Assembly: GCF_000772935.1 (NCBI RefSeq)
Contig: NZ_JPVR01000064.1
Span: 37,524-101,523, forward strand
Reading direction: 5' to 3'
Source of the DNA: Lysinibacillus boronitolerans JCM 21713 = 10a = NBRC 103108
Lineage (GTDB): Bacteria > Bacillota > Bacilli > Bacillales_A > Planococcaceae
DNA length: 64,000 nucleotides
Shown: in pieces, positions 7,821 to 17,771 of the stretch
Layout of the letters: every line of letters begins with the position of its first letter
How positions within the stretch are numbered: position 1 is the stretch's first letter
The notes under the pieces: model-generated
What the model was told of the DNA's origin: nothing
Databases searched by the model: none
What the model saw: the letters and a program-made list of their open reading frames with translations, nothing else
Program-made: the position numbers and the translations under genes

Positions 7821-9152
7821 GAGACCATAATAAACCTATCGATTTTTACCATTTTATTAGCTTTAACAGGCTTTTTCGTGGCAACAGAATTTGCCATTGT
7901 AAAAGTACGTTCCTCAAGACTCGATCAGCTGGTGGCTGAAGGCAATAAAAAAGCAATTGCTGCTAAACATGTTGTTCAACACTTAGACGAATACTTATCA
8001 GCCTGTCAATTAGGAATTACTGTAACCGCTCTTGGTATCGGGATGGTTGGTGAAAAAACTTTTGAATTTATGCTTCACCCGCTATTCGAAATGATCGGCA
8101 TTTCTGATAAATATATGACGATTTTTACAATTGGAACAGCCTTTGCCATCGCTACGTTTTTACATGTAGTGGTCGGCGAATTAGCCCCAAAAACAGCTGC
8201 CATTCAAAAAGCTGAATCCATTACACTTCTTTTCGCAAAACCGATTATGTTTTTCTATAAGATCATGTATCCATTTATTTGGTTCTTGAACGGTTCTGCA
8301 CGCGTGTTAGTTGGCATATTCGGTATGAAACCTGCTAGCGAACATGAGCTATCTCATACAGAGGAAGAATTGCGATTATTACTGTCTGAAAGCTTTAAAA
8401 GTGGTGAAATCAATAAATCTGAGCTCAAATATGTCAATAACGTCTTTGAATTTGACGAACGTATTGCTCGTGAAATCATGGTTCCCCGAACAGAAATTGT
8501 TGGAATTGAACAAAATGAATCTTTTACAAACATTATTCATTACATCGCTGCTGAAAAATATACGCGTTACCCGATCTATGATGGGGACCGAGATAATATA
8601 CTAGGTTTCATCAATGCGAAAGAACTATTAACGCACGGTTTACTTGAACAACTTACAGACGACTCTTTAGTTCTAGAAGATTTCATTAATCCTGTCATTC
8701 GAGTAATTGAAACAATTCCAATTCAAGAATTACTTGTACGCATGCAAAAGGAACGAATCCATATGGCCATCTTAATGGATGAATATGGTGGTACATCTGG
8801 TCTTGTAACGGTTGAAGATATTTTAGAAGAAATTGTTGGTGAAATACGAGATGAATTTGATGATGATGAAATTGCAGATATTCGAAAAATTACAGATCAT
8901 CATTATTTATTAAATGCAAAAATGCTTGTGGAAGATGTGGAAAATCTATTAAACATTACACTAGATGCTGAGGAAGTGGAAACATTAGGTGGTTGGTTCT
9001 TAACTGTGAATAACGGCATTAAAGCATCAAAAAACATTGAGCTGGGCTCCTATATCTTTAGCATTTATGAGCAGCAAGGTCATCAAATTCATTATATCGA
9101 GGTTCGTCCTCTTCGAAAAAGTCTACCTCTCCAAACAGAGGTTCAATCGTAA
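7818..9152 (+). CDS. HlyC/CorC family CNNM-type membrane transporter protein
   Basis: A 444-residue protein. The N-terminal DUF21/CNNM domain (about residues 1-190) has three to four membrane helices and the [19 protein letters not shown] motif. Two CBS domains follow (about 205-330, with [12 protein letters not shown]). A C-terminal CorC/HlyC domain comes next (about 345-435), with DEFDDDEI just before it. Related proteins act in Mg2+ efflux or other cation handling; the substrate here is not shown. Start choice is uncertain: TTG at 7818, bridged by a hairpin, or CTG at 7797. It lies 32 nt after the MerR gene and is probably co-transcribed and controlled by it. Confidence 0.9.
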   Translation: METIINLSIFTILLALTGFFVATEFAIVKVRSSRLDQLVAEGNKKAIAAKHVVQHLDEYLSACQLGITVTALGIGMVGEKTFEFMLHPLFEMIGISDKYMTIFTIGTAFAIATFLHVVVGELAPKTAAIQKAESITLLFAKPIMFFYKIMYPFIWFLNGSARVLVGIFGMKPASEHELSHTEEELRLLLSESFKSGEINKSELKYVNNVFEFDERIAREIMVPRTEIVGIEQNESFTNIIHYIAAEKYTRYPIYDGDRDNILGFINAKELLTHGLLEQLTDDSLVLEDFINPVIRVIETIPIQELLVRMQKERIHMAILMDEYGGTSGLVTVEDILEEIVGEIRDEFDDDEIADIRKITDHHYLLNAKMLVEDVENLLNITLDAEEVETLGGWFLTVNNGIKASKNIELGSYIFSIYEQQGHQIHYIEVRPLRKSLPLQTEVQS

Positions 9153-9235
9153 AGGCAAGAAACCTTATTCCATTATTAGCCATTTCACTATATAATGATA
9201 GAGAAAAATGATTTTAGTTGCAGGGGGCCATATAC

Positions 9236-9640
9236 ATGACATTATTTAAGCTATATCATTCAGATGGTATTCACATTATTACTGATGTAAAAAAACACAA
9301 AACAAATATTGAGTTAAAAACAATCACAGGGGAAGTTCTATTTATTATCGTGGTCACAGATGAAAATTACACAGTCTACGATGATCGTTTTGCAGGAGCT
9401 TCCAAGCAATTAAATTCAGTTGAAGCTTTCGATATTGATGGGAGTTTTCGTAGTTTAGATTTCGATAATATGCGCTCTCTATTTAAAGAATCATTTACAA
9501 AGCTATTACAAGAGATTGCTGTGTGTGTTAAAAATAAAGAGGAGCTTGTGGATATTGATACACTTCGCCATAAAGTAAGCGCTCAGATTAAAGGCATCCA
9601 CTTCAGGGTGATCTCTGATACGAAAAAATATGAAATCTAA
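9236..9640 (+). CDS. Hypothetical cytoplasmic protein
   Basis: A 134-residue soluble protein with no signal peptide or membrane segment. Its first half is predicted beta-rich (FKLYHSDGIHIITDV, then IELKTITGEVLFIIVV). Its second half is helical and acidic. An in-frame TTG lies 18 nt upstream, but the ATG at 9236 has the AGGGGGC site at the right distance and is preferred. I do not recognise the family. It is followed by a terminator, so it appears monocistronic. Confidence 0.6.
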   Translation: MTLFKLYHSDGIHIITDVKKHKTNIELKTITGEVLFIIVVTDENYTVYDDRFAGASKQLNSVEAFDIDGSFRSLDFDNMRSLFKESFTKLLQEIAVCVKNKEELVDIDTLRHKVSAQIKGIHFRVISDTKKYEI

Positions 9641-9646
9641 CATGGA

Positions 9647-9682
9647 ACAGACTGTCCACTATGGGCAGTCTGTTTCAATTTT
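9647..9682 (+). terminator. Intrinsic terminator
   Basis: The arms aacagactg (9647-9655) and cagtctgtt (9666-9674) form a 9-bp stem followed by a T-rich tail. Confidence 0.75.
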
Positions 9683-9778
9683 ACACGATCTCTTCCCTTT
9701 CCCAAGTTGAAAGAAAAACACGCTTCTTTACTTTCATGTATAATGGAACTTAACAATCTGAAAATAAGGGGTGTTAGG

Positions 9779-10228
9779 ATGAATCGTGAACAATTAATCA
9801 CACTCGTTTCAGAAAAGCTGAAATTAATCCGTACAGAAAAAGCTTTCACACAGGATCAAATGAGTGATTTACTAGGATTATCAAAAAAAACACTTGTCCA
9901 AATTGAAAAAGGCCGTATACTAGCTGGCTGGACAACCACTGTTACAGTTTGCACATTGTGCCGAGACAGTACGATATTACAGCATGAACTTGGTGGTGAT
10001 CCATTAGAGGTTGTGGATTTAATCGCGAATAATGGAACATTGCAGCCAAAAGAGAAAACAATGGGTGGATACATATGGTGGAAAAACATTCAGGAATATG
10101 GTGGTTTTCGGCTACAGCAAAACGTCATCAGTCAGCATTATCGCATATTAGACAGCAATAATTTTCGCCTAATTTCTACATTTGATGAACAAATAGCAAA
10201 GCAAGCATGGGAAAAACTACAGCTATAA
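9779..10228 (+). CDS. XRE-type helix-turn-helix regulator
   Basis: A 149-residue protein. Residues about 8-60 form an HTH_3 domain: LKLIRTEKAFTQDQMSDLLG, then LSKKTLVQIEKGR, the usual turn and recognition helix. The C-terminal ~85 residues form an unrecognised domain containing YIWWKNIQEYGGFRLQQNVI. A longer reading frame from 9707 exists, but the ATG at 9779 has AAGGGGTG upstream and gives the natural start of the HTH. Targets are unknown; the gene is alone between two intergenic gaps. Confidence 0.75.
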   Translation: MNREQLITLVSEKLKLIRTEKAFTQDQMSDLLGLSKKTLVQIEKGRILAGWTTTVTVCTLCRDSTILQHELGGDPLEVVDLIANNGTLQPKEKTMGGYIWWKNIQEYGGFRLQQNVISQHYRILDSNNFRLISTFDEQIAKQAWEKLQL

Positions 10229-10483
10229 TCTTTCAATCAAACAGTAGGAGCATTGCTATTTGCTTCTGCTGTGTTTCCCATTCCCTTCCTCTCATAAGTC
10301 ATCCTCTCTAGACAAATGAATATAGATATAAAATCACCTATCATATGATAAAAAGAGTAGTATGAGAATTGTTTCTTTCAAAGTCCTATGAAAAAAGCCA
10401 GAAGAAGCTGGAAAAGTCGAAATTTGTAGAATAATTCTCTATACTTAAGGGTAAAGCTGTACTATTAGAAAGGATGCTCGTAA

Positions 10484-11218
10484 ATGAACCGAATACTAGC
10501 AATAAGTGACATACATGGAGAATTAGGGCTACTAGAAGAATTATTATTAAAAGTAAACTATGACCCAATGAACGACCAGCTTTTTCTTCTTGGTGATTAT
10601 ATTGATAGAGGGCCCTCTTCTAGTGGTGTGTTAAATTTAGTGAGTGAACTACAGGCAAAGGGTGCTCGCGTTTTGCTAGGTAATCATGAGGCGATCATGC
10701 TCAATGCATGCCGTTCAGGTCTTGCAAAACCATGGAACCATTGGGTAGGGCTTTGTGGTGGTGAGGCAACATTAGCAAGCTATGGCTATCAATTGGAAGA
10801 CTTTGAGGAAGCTATCGAAAGTAATACTCTGCCTAGCTTTATTAAAACGCTCCCTAAGCTCGAAGAACATTTACAGTTACTTGAGACGTTTGAAATATAT
10901 ATTGAATTAGAAGATGCTATTTTCGTTCATGGTGGCGTTGTACCAGGTGTTACAATAGCCGAAACTGACCCCATGCGCTTACTTTGGATTCGCGATGAAT
11001 TTCACGCAGGCTATCAAGGGGAAAAAACAATAATCTTCGGCCATACCCCTACCTTTAACCTACATCATAATCCAACTGATTATCGGGTTTATTTCGGAGA
11101 AAATAATATTATTGGCATTGACGGTGGAGCAGTGTTTGGCGGACAGTTACATGCATTCGAGTGGCCAAGTCGTCAAATCGTTTCAGTCGAAAATAAAAAA
11201 CCAACAAGTAACGAGTAA
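10484..11218 (+). CDS. PPP-family metallophosphatase (Ser/Thr phosphatase or diadenosine polyphosphatase-like)
   Basis: A 244-residue calcineurin-like phosphoesterase carrying the complete metal-site set: SDIHG (residue ~8), GDYIDRGP (~37), GNHE (~66), a HGG motif (~148) and GHTP (~185). This set is typical of bacterial PPP enzymes such as PrpE, ApaH and lambda phosphatase. The substrate cannot be decided from sequence. The ATG start has AAAGGATG upstream. The last codons are part of a terminator stem, so the transcript ends right at the stop. Confidence 0.85.
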   Translation: MNRILAISDIHGELGLLEELLLKVNYDPMNDQLFLLGDYIDRGPSSSGVLNLVSELQAKGARVLLGNHEAIMLNACRSGLAKPWNHWVGLCGGEATLASYGYQLEDFEEAIESNTLPSFIKTLPKLEEHLQLLETFEIYIELEDAIFVHGGVVPGVTIAETDPMRLLWIRDEFHAGYQGEKTIIFGHTPTFNLHHNPTDYRVYFGENNIIGIDGGAVFGGQLHAFEWPSRQIVSVENKKPTSNE

Positions 11219-11237
11219 ACTTGTTGGTTTTATTTTC
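11190..11237. terminator. Bidirectional terminator overlapping the phosphatase stop codon
   Basis: The arms aaaccaacaagt (11198-11209) and acttgttggttt (11219-11230) form a perfect 12-bp stem flanked by aaaataaa/tattttc. It serves the plus-strand phosphatase gene and the converging ctaB. Confidence 0.85.
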
Positions 11238-11271
11238 GTCATTATAATTTTTGAATAAATAAAGAGGAAAA

Positions 11272-12222
11272 TTAATAAAGCTTAAAGATAACTCCTACGA
11301 GAGAGTACACAATGACTGTTGAGAATAGTATCGTCATATGGAATAGTGAAAAAACAAACATTTTGGTAGCCCATTTTACTTGATCTGTATTACTATGATA
11401 GCCATAAATACTCATCACCAGCCAAGCAACGCTTAAGATTAATGCCACAAGCATGATCCCTACACTTAACGAGCCAAATAAGAAGCTTGATAGAATCAAT
11501 AGTATTAAATAGAAATTGGTTTGATAATACGTTCGACGCATCCCTTTGATAACTGGTAGCATGGGCACACTGGCTGCTTCATAGTCTACACGTTTACGAA
11601 TAGCAATCGCATAGAAATGTGGCATTTGCCAAATGACCATCACAAAAAATAATCCAAGTATCGCTGGGTGTGTAATATCTGTAGATACAGCAGACCAACC
11701 GATTAATGGTGGTACCGCACCACTTATACTACCGATTTCTGTATTATAAATCGTACGACGCTTTGTCCACATTGTATATGGGACTACATATAGGAATACC
11801 CCTAATAAACCAAATGCCGCTGCTAAAGGTGACGCAAGTGCCAACACAGCTACTCCAATAATTAACATTACGACAGCTAATGATAAAGTCGATTTCGCTG
11901 ACATTTCACCTGTTACAGTTGGTCGGCTTTGTGTACGAGGCATAATCGCATCAATATCACGATCATAGACATTATTAAAGGCCCCTGCAGCTCCAATGAC
12001 AAGGGCGGAACCGATTGTTGAAAAAATGATTTCAGGTATATTGTCTACAAACGTCATTTTATTTTTGTACATGCCTAGCGTTAAACCAGCCCACATAGGT
12101 ATTAAATTGGATTTGATAATCCCTGTCTTGACGGTTTGCGCTAAAATAGAAGAACGTGATGACTTCCCTCTTGTTTTTTCGGAGGCTAGTGGTTTATGCT
12201 CCGTTTTCAGATTTTGTTCCAT
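11272..12222 (-). CDS. ctaB: Protoheme IX farnesyltransferase (heme O synthase)
   Basis: A 316-residue UbiA-family membrane prenyltransferase that adds a farnesyl group to heme B for cytochrome oxidase. It has about eight to nine membrane segments. The first Asp-rich motif is NNVYDRDIDAIMPRTQSRP (about residues 84-102), and WTKRRTIYNTEIGSISGAVP lies in the next conserved loop. The N-terminal ~40 residues are polar. Unlike the usual bacillus arrangement, no ctaA or ctaC-G genes are nearby, so this could be an isolated or second copy. Confidence 0.95.
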   Translation of the reverse strand: MEQNLKTEHKPLASEKTRGKSSRSSILAQTVKTGIIKSNLIPMWAGLTLGMYKNKMTFVDNIPEIIFSTIGSALVIGAAGAFNNVYDRDIDAIMPRTQSRPTVTGEMSAKSTLSLAVVMLIIGVAVLALASPLAAAFGLLGVFLYVVPYTMWTKRRTIYNTEIGSISGAVPPLIGWSAVSTDITHPAILGLFFVMVIWQMPHFYAIAIRKRVDYEAASVPMLPVIKGMRRTYYQTNFYLILLILSSFLFGSLSVGIMLVALILSVAWLVMSIYGYHSNTDQVKWATKMFVFSLFHMTILFSTVIVYSLVGVIFKLY

Positions 12223-12497
12223 TCAGCTTAATTCCTTTTCTCCATAATTTCTACACGCTTCCATCGATAGAAAGCGACAAAATTTGCATCTAGCACATCA
12301 AATTATTATTTTACCCCTTTTAGATCTGTTCTGTCTCTCTTTTCACATAAAGTACATGTTTTATCTAACAAAGCACGCTCATTCACAACATCTTCTATGA
12401 TACCACCGACTGACGTGAAATTGAACCTTCTTGCCTCGATTCTTCCAATCACTATTGGAGAAAAATAATTTGATAATAGGTCATATTACAGTACCCA

Positions 12498-12530
12498 AAA
12501 AAACCGAGACAAATTTTTGCCTCGGATTTC
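12498..12530 (-). terminator. Intrinsic terminator after the esterase gene
   Basis: An aaaccgag/ctcggattt pairing around an A/T loop, with a run of T on the minus strand (the A-run at 12497-12503). Confidence 0.7.
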
Positions 12531-12533
12531 CTT

Positions 12534-13187
12534 TTATTGAATTTCTTCCTGTAGTTGCTGTGCTAAAAATGCCACTAGATCACGAAGATTGTCAGGTGTT
12601 ACACCATGTCCATCTGGGTATTGCTTAAAGGTCACCTTAGCACCAAATTGTTCAAAGATCTCTTTACTTTCCATACCCCATTGAGAAGGTATTACATAAT
12701 CATAATCGCCGTGCGATATAAAAGCATGTAAATGTTCTACAGAGCGAATAGCATATTCCTCTGTCACAAACTTTGGCATATACCCACTTAATGCAACAAT
12801 CCCTGTCACTAAATTCCCCATGACAAAGGCAAGTGATTGTGCTAAAACCGCGCCTTGGCTAAAGCCTAAAACAAATACTTTATGAGGATCAATTTTATAT
12901 TCATCGATGGCCTCTAATATAAATCGTTGCAATGCTACCAACACTTTATCGAAGATAGCACGATCTGGTTGCCCTACGTCTTGAATGGTAAAAAAAGCAT
13001 AGCCAGGATGTTGCGTAATTGGCCCTCGTAAACTAAATATATGACATTGCTCTTGAAAATCCTGCACTAATTGTGGTAAATCATCCTCATTACTGCCCAT
13101 GCCATGAAGCAAAAAAATAGCGGGGTATTTCTTCGTAGGGTCCATATTTGTTGGTTGTGTATGGTTAAAAGTAAATGGTGTATTCAT
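12534..13187 (-). CDS. Alpha/beta hydrolase, phospholipase/carboxylesterase type
   Basis: A 217-residue soluble serine hydrolase. IFLLHGMGSNEDDL gives the oxyanion-hole region, GFSQGA (about residue 114) the nucleophile elbow, and late Asp (HGDYDYVIP) and His (YPDGHGVTP) residues complete the triad. The size and motifs fit the PF02230 phospholipase/carboxylesterase family. The substrate is unknown. It lies 38 nt downstream of another minus-strand gene and may share its transcript. Confidence 0.85.
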   Translation of the reverse strand: MNTPFTFNHTQPTNMDPTKKYPAIFLLHGMGSNEDDLPQLVQDFQEQCHIFSLRGPITQHPGYAFFTIQDVGQPDRAIFDKVLVALQRFILEAIDEYKIDPHKVFVLGFSQGAVLAQSLAFVMGNLVTGIVALSGYMPKFVTEEYAIRSVEHLHAFISHGDYDYVIPSQWGMESKEIFEQFGAKVTFKQYPDGHGVTPDNLRDLVAFLAQQLQEEIQ

Positions 13188-13225
13188 TCAATCAAATTCC
13201 TTTCGCGTAAAGCTTCGTAACAAAA

Positions 13226-13783
13226 TCAGCATAATTTTGTTCTATTAATTAATCCATCTGTATGGTAGGCAATATAGCCATTAACAATTCGTATCGTTTC
13301 TTGAGGGTCTGCGTCAAAGAGTATTTTTGATTGCTCTGGCGTGGAAACAAGCACGGTTAATAAATCCATGCGCATGGAATGCCCAGCAGAGCTATAGGCA
13401 TAATCATAAATAATCGCTTCCTCTGTCATCTCTTCCGACTCATATTGCTGATGGAATAAATCCTTTGCAGCATCCAATTGCTCTGCTACTTGTTGACGAA
13501 TTCGCATCTGATGCATTAATAATTCCTCTTCAAGAGCTGATGGCTTTAGCCACTCTTTAGCTCGAAGCATTTTTAGAAATTCTTGCTCCCAAGCCTGTTC
13601 ATTCTCAGTAAAATAAAGCATATTAATCATCAACAAGTCCCAAAAGTCTACAGATGTTGAAGCTGATTGTCGCTGCATGGCAATCGTTTCCTTAAAATGC
13701 TCTTCCACTTTTGTAATATTCATATTGCGAACTAAATGGTTACATACGTTTTCTATAAACTTATTTGCCACTTCTTGTGCCAT
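13226..13783 (-). CDS. Hypothetical protein, helical, acidic
   Basis: A 185-residue soluble, mostly helical protein rich in Glu, Gln and Met, with no signal peptide or membrane segment. I recognise no domain. The start ATG has AAGGACGG upstream. It is followed by the esterase gene after 38 nt with no terminator between them, so the two probably form an operon. Confidence 0.6.
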   Translation of the reverse strand: MAQEVANKFIENVCNHLVRNMNITKVEEHFKETIAMQRQSASTSVDFWDLLMINMLYFTENEQAWEQEFLKMLRAKEWLKPSALEEELLMHQMRIRQQVAEQLDAAKDLFHQQYESEEMTEEAIIYDYAYSSAGHSMRMDLLTVLVSTPEQSKILFDADPQETIRIVNGYIAYHTDGLINRTKLC

Positions 13784-13884
13784 AAAAAATCCGTCCTTTA
13801 TATCAACAAATCAATTTCTTTCTTATCATACCATGATTGTGAAATATGGCAACGAACCTCGCTCACTTGATTTTTAAGTAAAAA

Positions 13885-13913
13885 GGATGACTCCATATAC
13901 TTTGGAGACATCC
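13885..13913 (-). terminator. Intrinsic terminator after the TPR gene
   Basis: The ggatgactcca and tggagacatcc segments pair with one mismatch; the minus strand continues into a T-run. Confidence 0.75.
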
Positions 13914-13920
13914 AATTATC

Positions 13921-14622
13921 TTATGAGAAAACATAGCTATCCATATTGTCGATTGTATTTTGAATAGCAGCTTTCAACGATTTTTGCTCTTCACCACAAG
14001 AAGCTAGCGCATCCTCCAATGTCAGTGCAGCATTCGCTATAAATGGAGCCAATTGCAAATCTTTTGCCAATTGAATAAGTACGAGGGCTCTATTCCATTT
14101 CCAACGAGGATTTGTTGGATCTAGCTGAATCGCTTGCTCCAAATAACCGAGGGCATCAAATGGCATCCAGCCAAAGCGGTGCATCGTCTGCCCTGTTATC
14201 CCCCAGTAGACAGCCTTATTTGGGTTTTCCTTTACTGCTTGCTGAAAGCAGTGAACACTTTCATTGTAATGATGTGCGAATAAGAACAGCTCTCCTTGTG
14301 TAAAAAAGGATTGCGCTTTGTCAGCTGATGCTCCAGTTTTTGCGACTTCCTCCAATTGCTGAATACGCTTCGCAAATGCCTCTTCATCTTTTATTGCTCG
14401 TATTTCTACCACTAGATCTGATTCTGGATAGCTTTCATCAGCTCGTTCCACATGCTGTACTTCGATATGAGCAGTTGGCTTTGGATAACGATCATATTCA
14501 TATTCTTCTAATAATCGAATATATTTTTGTGCCAATACTTTGTCCTCTTCGTTTGTCACCTGCTTTGCTAATTCATAGCATTTCATCAGTTCACCATTAT
14601 AAAAATAATCATCCATTGACAT
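13921..14622 (-). CDS. Tetratricopeptide repeat protein
   Basis: A 233-residue soluble protein. The middle and C-terminal parts contain TPR-like helix pairs, for example FTQGELFLFAHHYNESVHCF followed by GYLEQAIQLDPTNPRW. The N-terminal ~80 residues are helical and charged. TPR proteins mediate protein contacts; no partner is evident here. A GGAGGAAAT-type site precedes the ATG. It is monocistronic, between two terminators. Confidence 0.7.
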   Translation of the reverse strand: MSMDDYFYNGELMKCYELAKQVTNEEDKVLAQKYIRLLEEYEYDRYPKPTAHIEVQHVERADESYPESDLVVEIRAIKDEEAFAKRIQQLEEVAKTGASADKAQSFFTQGELFLFAHHYNESVHCFQQAVKENPNKAVYWGITGQTMHRFGWMPFDALGYLEQAIQLDPTNPRWKWNRALVLIQLAKDLQLAPFIANAALTLEDALASCGEEQKSLKAAIQNTIDNMDSYVFS

Positions 14623-14678
14623 TTATATTTCCTCCAGTGTACAACTATTCAGTATTTTTAGTATACACCACAAAAACA

Positions 14679-14718
14679 AAAGAGACCGTATCTAAATAAT
14701 TTTGATACAGTCTCTTAC
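14679..14718. terminator. Bidirectional terminator
   Basis: The aagagaccgtatc and gatacagtctctt arms pair with one mismatch around an A/T loop. It lies just below the stop of the thioredoxin-like gene. Confidence 0.75.
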
Positions 14719-14722
14719 TTTT

Positions 14723-15202
14723 CTATTTATTTAACACAACCGTATTTAAGAACGTTCGTAAATCTTCTTCTTTAAGAGCTCCTACAAAGCGATTTACTTC
14801 TTTACCATCTTCGAAACGAATGAATGTTGGTGTTGCCTTAATATTATATTTTTCCCATAGATCATCGTATTCATAGACATTCAATTGAGCAATATCAACA
14901 CCAAGCTCATCGGCAATTGGCATTAATACTGGTGTAAATGCTTGACAGTGTACACAGATTGGACTGAAGAAGTAAGCATTAACCGGTTCGCCCGCTTTAA
15001 TTTTAGCTTCTAGTTCGTCTGGTAACATAATGTTTTGATAGTTTTCATCATCCAATTGATCAATTGTTTCTTGTTTTAGCTTTTTATCGCCATAAGGATT
15101 GTTTGCGCTTTCTAATTTACTTTTGTTTGAGATGTTGGTAAGCACAATAATTGCTGCAAATAAAACAACAATCACTGAACCAATAATTAATAGTTTTTTC
15201 AC
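14723..15202 (-). CDS. Membrane-anchored thioredoxin-like protein
   Basis: A 159-residue protein. Residues about 3-22 are a hydrophobic anchor or uncleaved signal; the rest is an extracytoplasmic thioredoxin fold. The redox motif is CVHC (about residues 83-86) within FFSPICVHCQAF, and the cis-Pro segment is KATPTF. It probably oxidises or reduces secreted protein thiols, or acts in cytochrome maturation; the partner is unknown. GGAGGTCACTGC precedes the ATG. Confidence 0.85.
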   Translation of the reverse strand: MKKLLIIGSVIVVLFAAIIVLTNISNKSKLESANNPYGDKKLKQETIDQLDDENYQNIMLPDELEAKIKAGEPVNAYFFSPICVHCQAFTPVLMPIADELGVDIAQLNVYEYDDLWEKYNIKATPTFIRFEDGKEVNRFVGALKEEDLRTFLNTVVLNK

Positions 15203-15394
15203 TAAAGCAGTGACCTCCTTTTTTACACTAAAAGCCCTAGTTTTAGTGCATTCGCGATTGATTATAAATTGTTTTGAAAACCTAGTAAACTAATTCGCCT
15301 TTAAATGAAGATATTTCACATTTATAACATAATTTTAAGTATATTTGGGAACATACATAATGAGAGTTCATGCAAATTTGAATGTGGGGTGATT

Positions 15395-17692
15395 ATGATG
15401 AAAAACTCGTTCCAGCATGTTTTTCAAATTTATACAAAAGATATCCGTAATATTGTTACAAACTGGGTCGTAGCTGTTATTATAGGTGGACTAATTTTTC
15501 TTCCTTCTCTTTATGCCTGGCTAAATATTTATGCCTCTATGGACCCTTACGCCCACACCTCTAATATGAAAATCGCAATTGTCAATGAAGATACGGGAAC
15601 CACCGTAAGAGATGAAGCAATTAATGTCGGGAATGAGGTTATCGAGACTTTACGTACGAATAAAAGCTTTACTTGGGTGCTACAGACTGAAAAGGAAGCT
15701 AAGGAGCATTTGAAAAATGGTGATTACTTTGCAGTCATTGTCATTCCAAATGATTTTTCGCAAAAACTAACATCCATTCTTACCGATCAACCAACGAAGG
15801 CGCATATTGATTATTATGTAAACGAAAAAAAGAATCCTATTGCCCCTAAAATTACAAGTAAAGGAGCGAGCGTGCTTACACAGCAAGTTTCCAATGAATT
15901 TGTATCGACCGTCAATGGGACACTTTTTTCGATTTTTAATACAATTGGCATTGAAATGGAACGTGACATTCCTGATTTCCGCAAATTCGAAAATTATGTT
16001 TTTACTATAGAACAACATTTACCTGATATTAATTCATTTTTAACTCAAGCCTCTACTCAAGGAAAAGAGGCAAATCAATTACTTAATCAGGCGCTGACAC
16101 AAGTTCCCCAGGTGGAACAACTAACAACAGATGGTTTAACAACCATTCAGAAGGGTTTACATTTAGTGAATGAAGCAGATGCTTTATTTAATGAACTATC
16201 TCCTGTCATCAAAAAGGATGTCACAACTGTCCAAAATATTGCCCAACATTTTACAGATATCATCAATAAGCTCAATAACATAAATTTTGACCCTGCCTCT
16301 ATTACACAAACGAAAGAGGCACTTAAAAATCAATTGTCTACTTCCAAAGACAGCATAACCAATAGTATTCAGACGCTGGAGGCACTGCAAAAATTAATTC
16401 AGGCAGATGCTTCGACTCGTAAGCAATTAGAAGACTCTTTAACAACCATTATCGGTTCTTTGCAGGAAAGTAATGCGGAAGCGAATCAGCCAATCATTGA
16501 ACAGCTTACAGCCATTCGCGAAGCCTTGGAGCATCCTCCAAACTTCATTGATTCAACGTCAAATGCGCTTAACTCATTACAACAATTACAGACTCTACAT
16601 GACGATTTACTAAATAAAATGGATCAATTAAAGCCCATTGATAAAGATGTCATTAAGCAGGATATTACAGCTATACAACAAATCGCACAAAATGCTACAG
16701 CTAACTTACAAAAATTCTTATCCTACTATAACGAAAGTCTAGAGCCACAAATTCGTTCCACCCTATCGAGCGCGAAACAAACTTTAACTAACGCTTCTGC
16801 CATGCTGACAAAGGTAAAACAATTCATACCTCAGGCAACAGATAAATTGACACAGGCCAAAAACACGCTAGGAACAGCGAATCATGCTATTCAAAAGATA
16901 CAAACTGAATTTCCAACTTTAAGTGCTAAAATCAAAGAATTAGCGAATAAGCTACGAACGTTAGAAGAAGAAGCAGATATAGCAGAGATTGTGCAATTAC
17001 TAAAAAATGATGTTAATGCCGAACGTGATTTCTTTGAGGAGCCTATTAAATTGAAGGAACATCGCGTATTCCCTATTGCGAACTATGGAACAGCCATGAC
17101 ACCGTTTTACACAGTACTATCTATTTGGGTAGGCTGTCTATTATTAATTTCATTATTGTCTGTGAATCTTCATGGAGATACGCCTTACAGTATTCGAGAA
17201 ATTTACTTTGGTCGACTTTTAACCTTTGCAACTTTTTCATTTATTCAAACCCTTATTATTACCATTGGAGATATTTTCTTAGTAGACGGCTCCATTCAAG
17301 CACCTGCCTACTTTATCTTATTTGGACTTTTCATTAGTCTCGTATTTGTAACAGTTGTCTATACACTCGTAGCCGTCTTCGGTAATGTAGGAAAAGCATT
17401 AGCGATTGTGATGCTTGTGTTACAAATTGCAGGTTCTGGTGGAACCTATCCTGTCGAGTTATTACCAAAGTTCTTCCAACTAATCAATCCATTTTTACCT
17501 TTTACGTATGCGATTGAAATGATGCGTGAAGCTGTCGGTGGAATTATCTGGTCAACTGTCTGGATGGACCTCATCTTCCTATTAGGTTTCTGGTTCATTT
17601 TTATCCTGTTCGGATTCTTCTTAAAAAAATTATTGAGCGAGAAAATGGAACATTTCATGAACAAAACACGTGGATTAGATATATTTCACTGA
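15395..17692 (+). CDS. YhgE/Pip domain membrane protein
   Basis: A protein of about 765 residues. An N-terminal membrane helix is followed by NIYASMDPYAHTSNMKIAIV, the conserved start of the YhgE/Pip N-terminal domain. A long extracytoplasmic helical region (about residues 190-560) rich in Gln, Thr and Leu with coiled-coil character comes next. A C-terminal ABC-2-like block of five to six membrane helices completes it. Homologues include the phage-infection protein Pip and type VII-linked membrane proteins; the exact role is unknown. A longer ORF begins at 15305, but ATG 15395 follows GTGGGGTGATT and gives the conserved start. Confidence 0.85.
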   Translation: MMKNSFQHVFQIYTKDIRNIVTNWVVAVIIGGLIFLPSLYAWLNIYASMDPYAHTSNMKIAIVNEDTGTTVRDEAINVGNEVIETLRTNKSFTWVLQTEKEAKEHLKNGDYFAVIVIPNDFSQKLTSILTDQPTKAHIDYYVNEKKNPIAPKITSKGASVLTQQVSNEFVSTVNGTLFSIFNTIGIEMERDIPDFRKFENYVFTIEQHLPDINSFLTQASTQGKEANQLLNQALTQVPQVEQLTTDGLTTIQKGLHLVNEADALFNELSPVIKKDVTTVQNIAQHFTDIINKLNNINFDPASITQTKEALKNQLSTSKDSITNSIQTLEALQKLIQADASTRKQLEDSLTTIIGSLQESNAEANQPIIEQLTAIREALEHPPNFIDSTSNALNSLQQLQTLHDDLLNKMDQLKPIDKDVIKQDITAIQQIAQNATANLQKFLSYYNESLEPQIRSTLSSAKQTLTNASAMLTKVKQFIPQATDKLTQAKNTLGTANHAIQKIQTEFPTLSAKIKELANKLRTLEEEADIAEIVQLLKNDVNAERDFFEEPIKLKEHRVFPIANYGTAMTPFYTVLSIWVGCLLLISLLSVNLHGDTPYSIREIYFGRLLTFATFSFIQTLIITIGDIFLVDGSIQAPAYFILFGLFISLVFVTVVYTLVAVFGNVGKALAIVMLVLQIAGSGGTYPVELLPKFFQLINPFLPFTYAIEMMREAVGGIIWSTVWMDLIFLLGFWFIFILFGFFLKKLLSEKMEHFMNKTRGLDIFH

Positions 17693-17771
17693 TTTTCAAC
17701 GTTGTGCCTGTAAATGTTTAAGAAAACGATGTTATAATGGAAGCATTGTAAACATGTAGGAGGCGCTATTT

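Noticed and set aside
10386..10568. Hydrophobic minus-strand ORF of 60 residues
   Set aside because: It overlaps the start of the phosphatase gene in antisense, lacks a ribosome site and looks like an AT-rich shadow.
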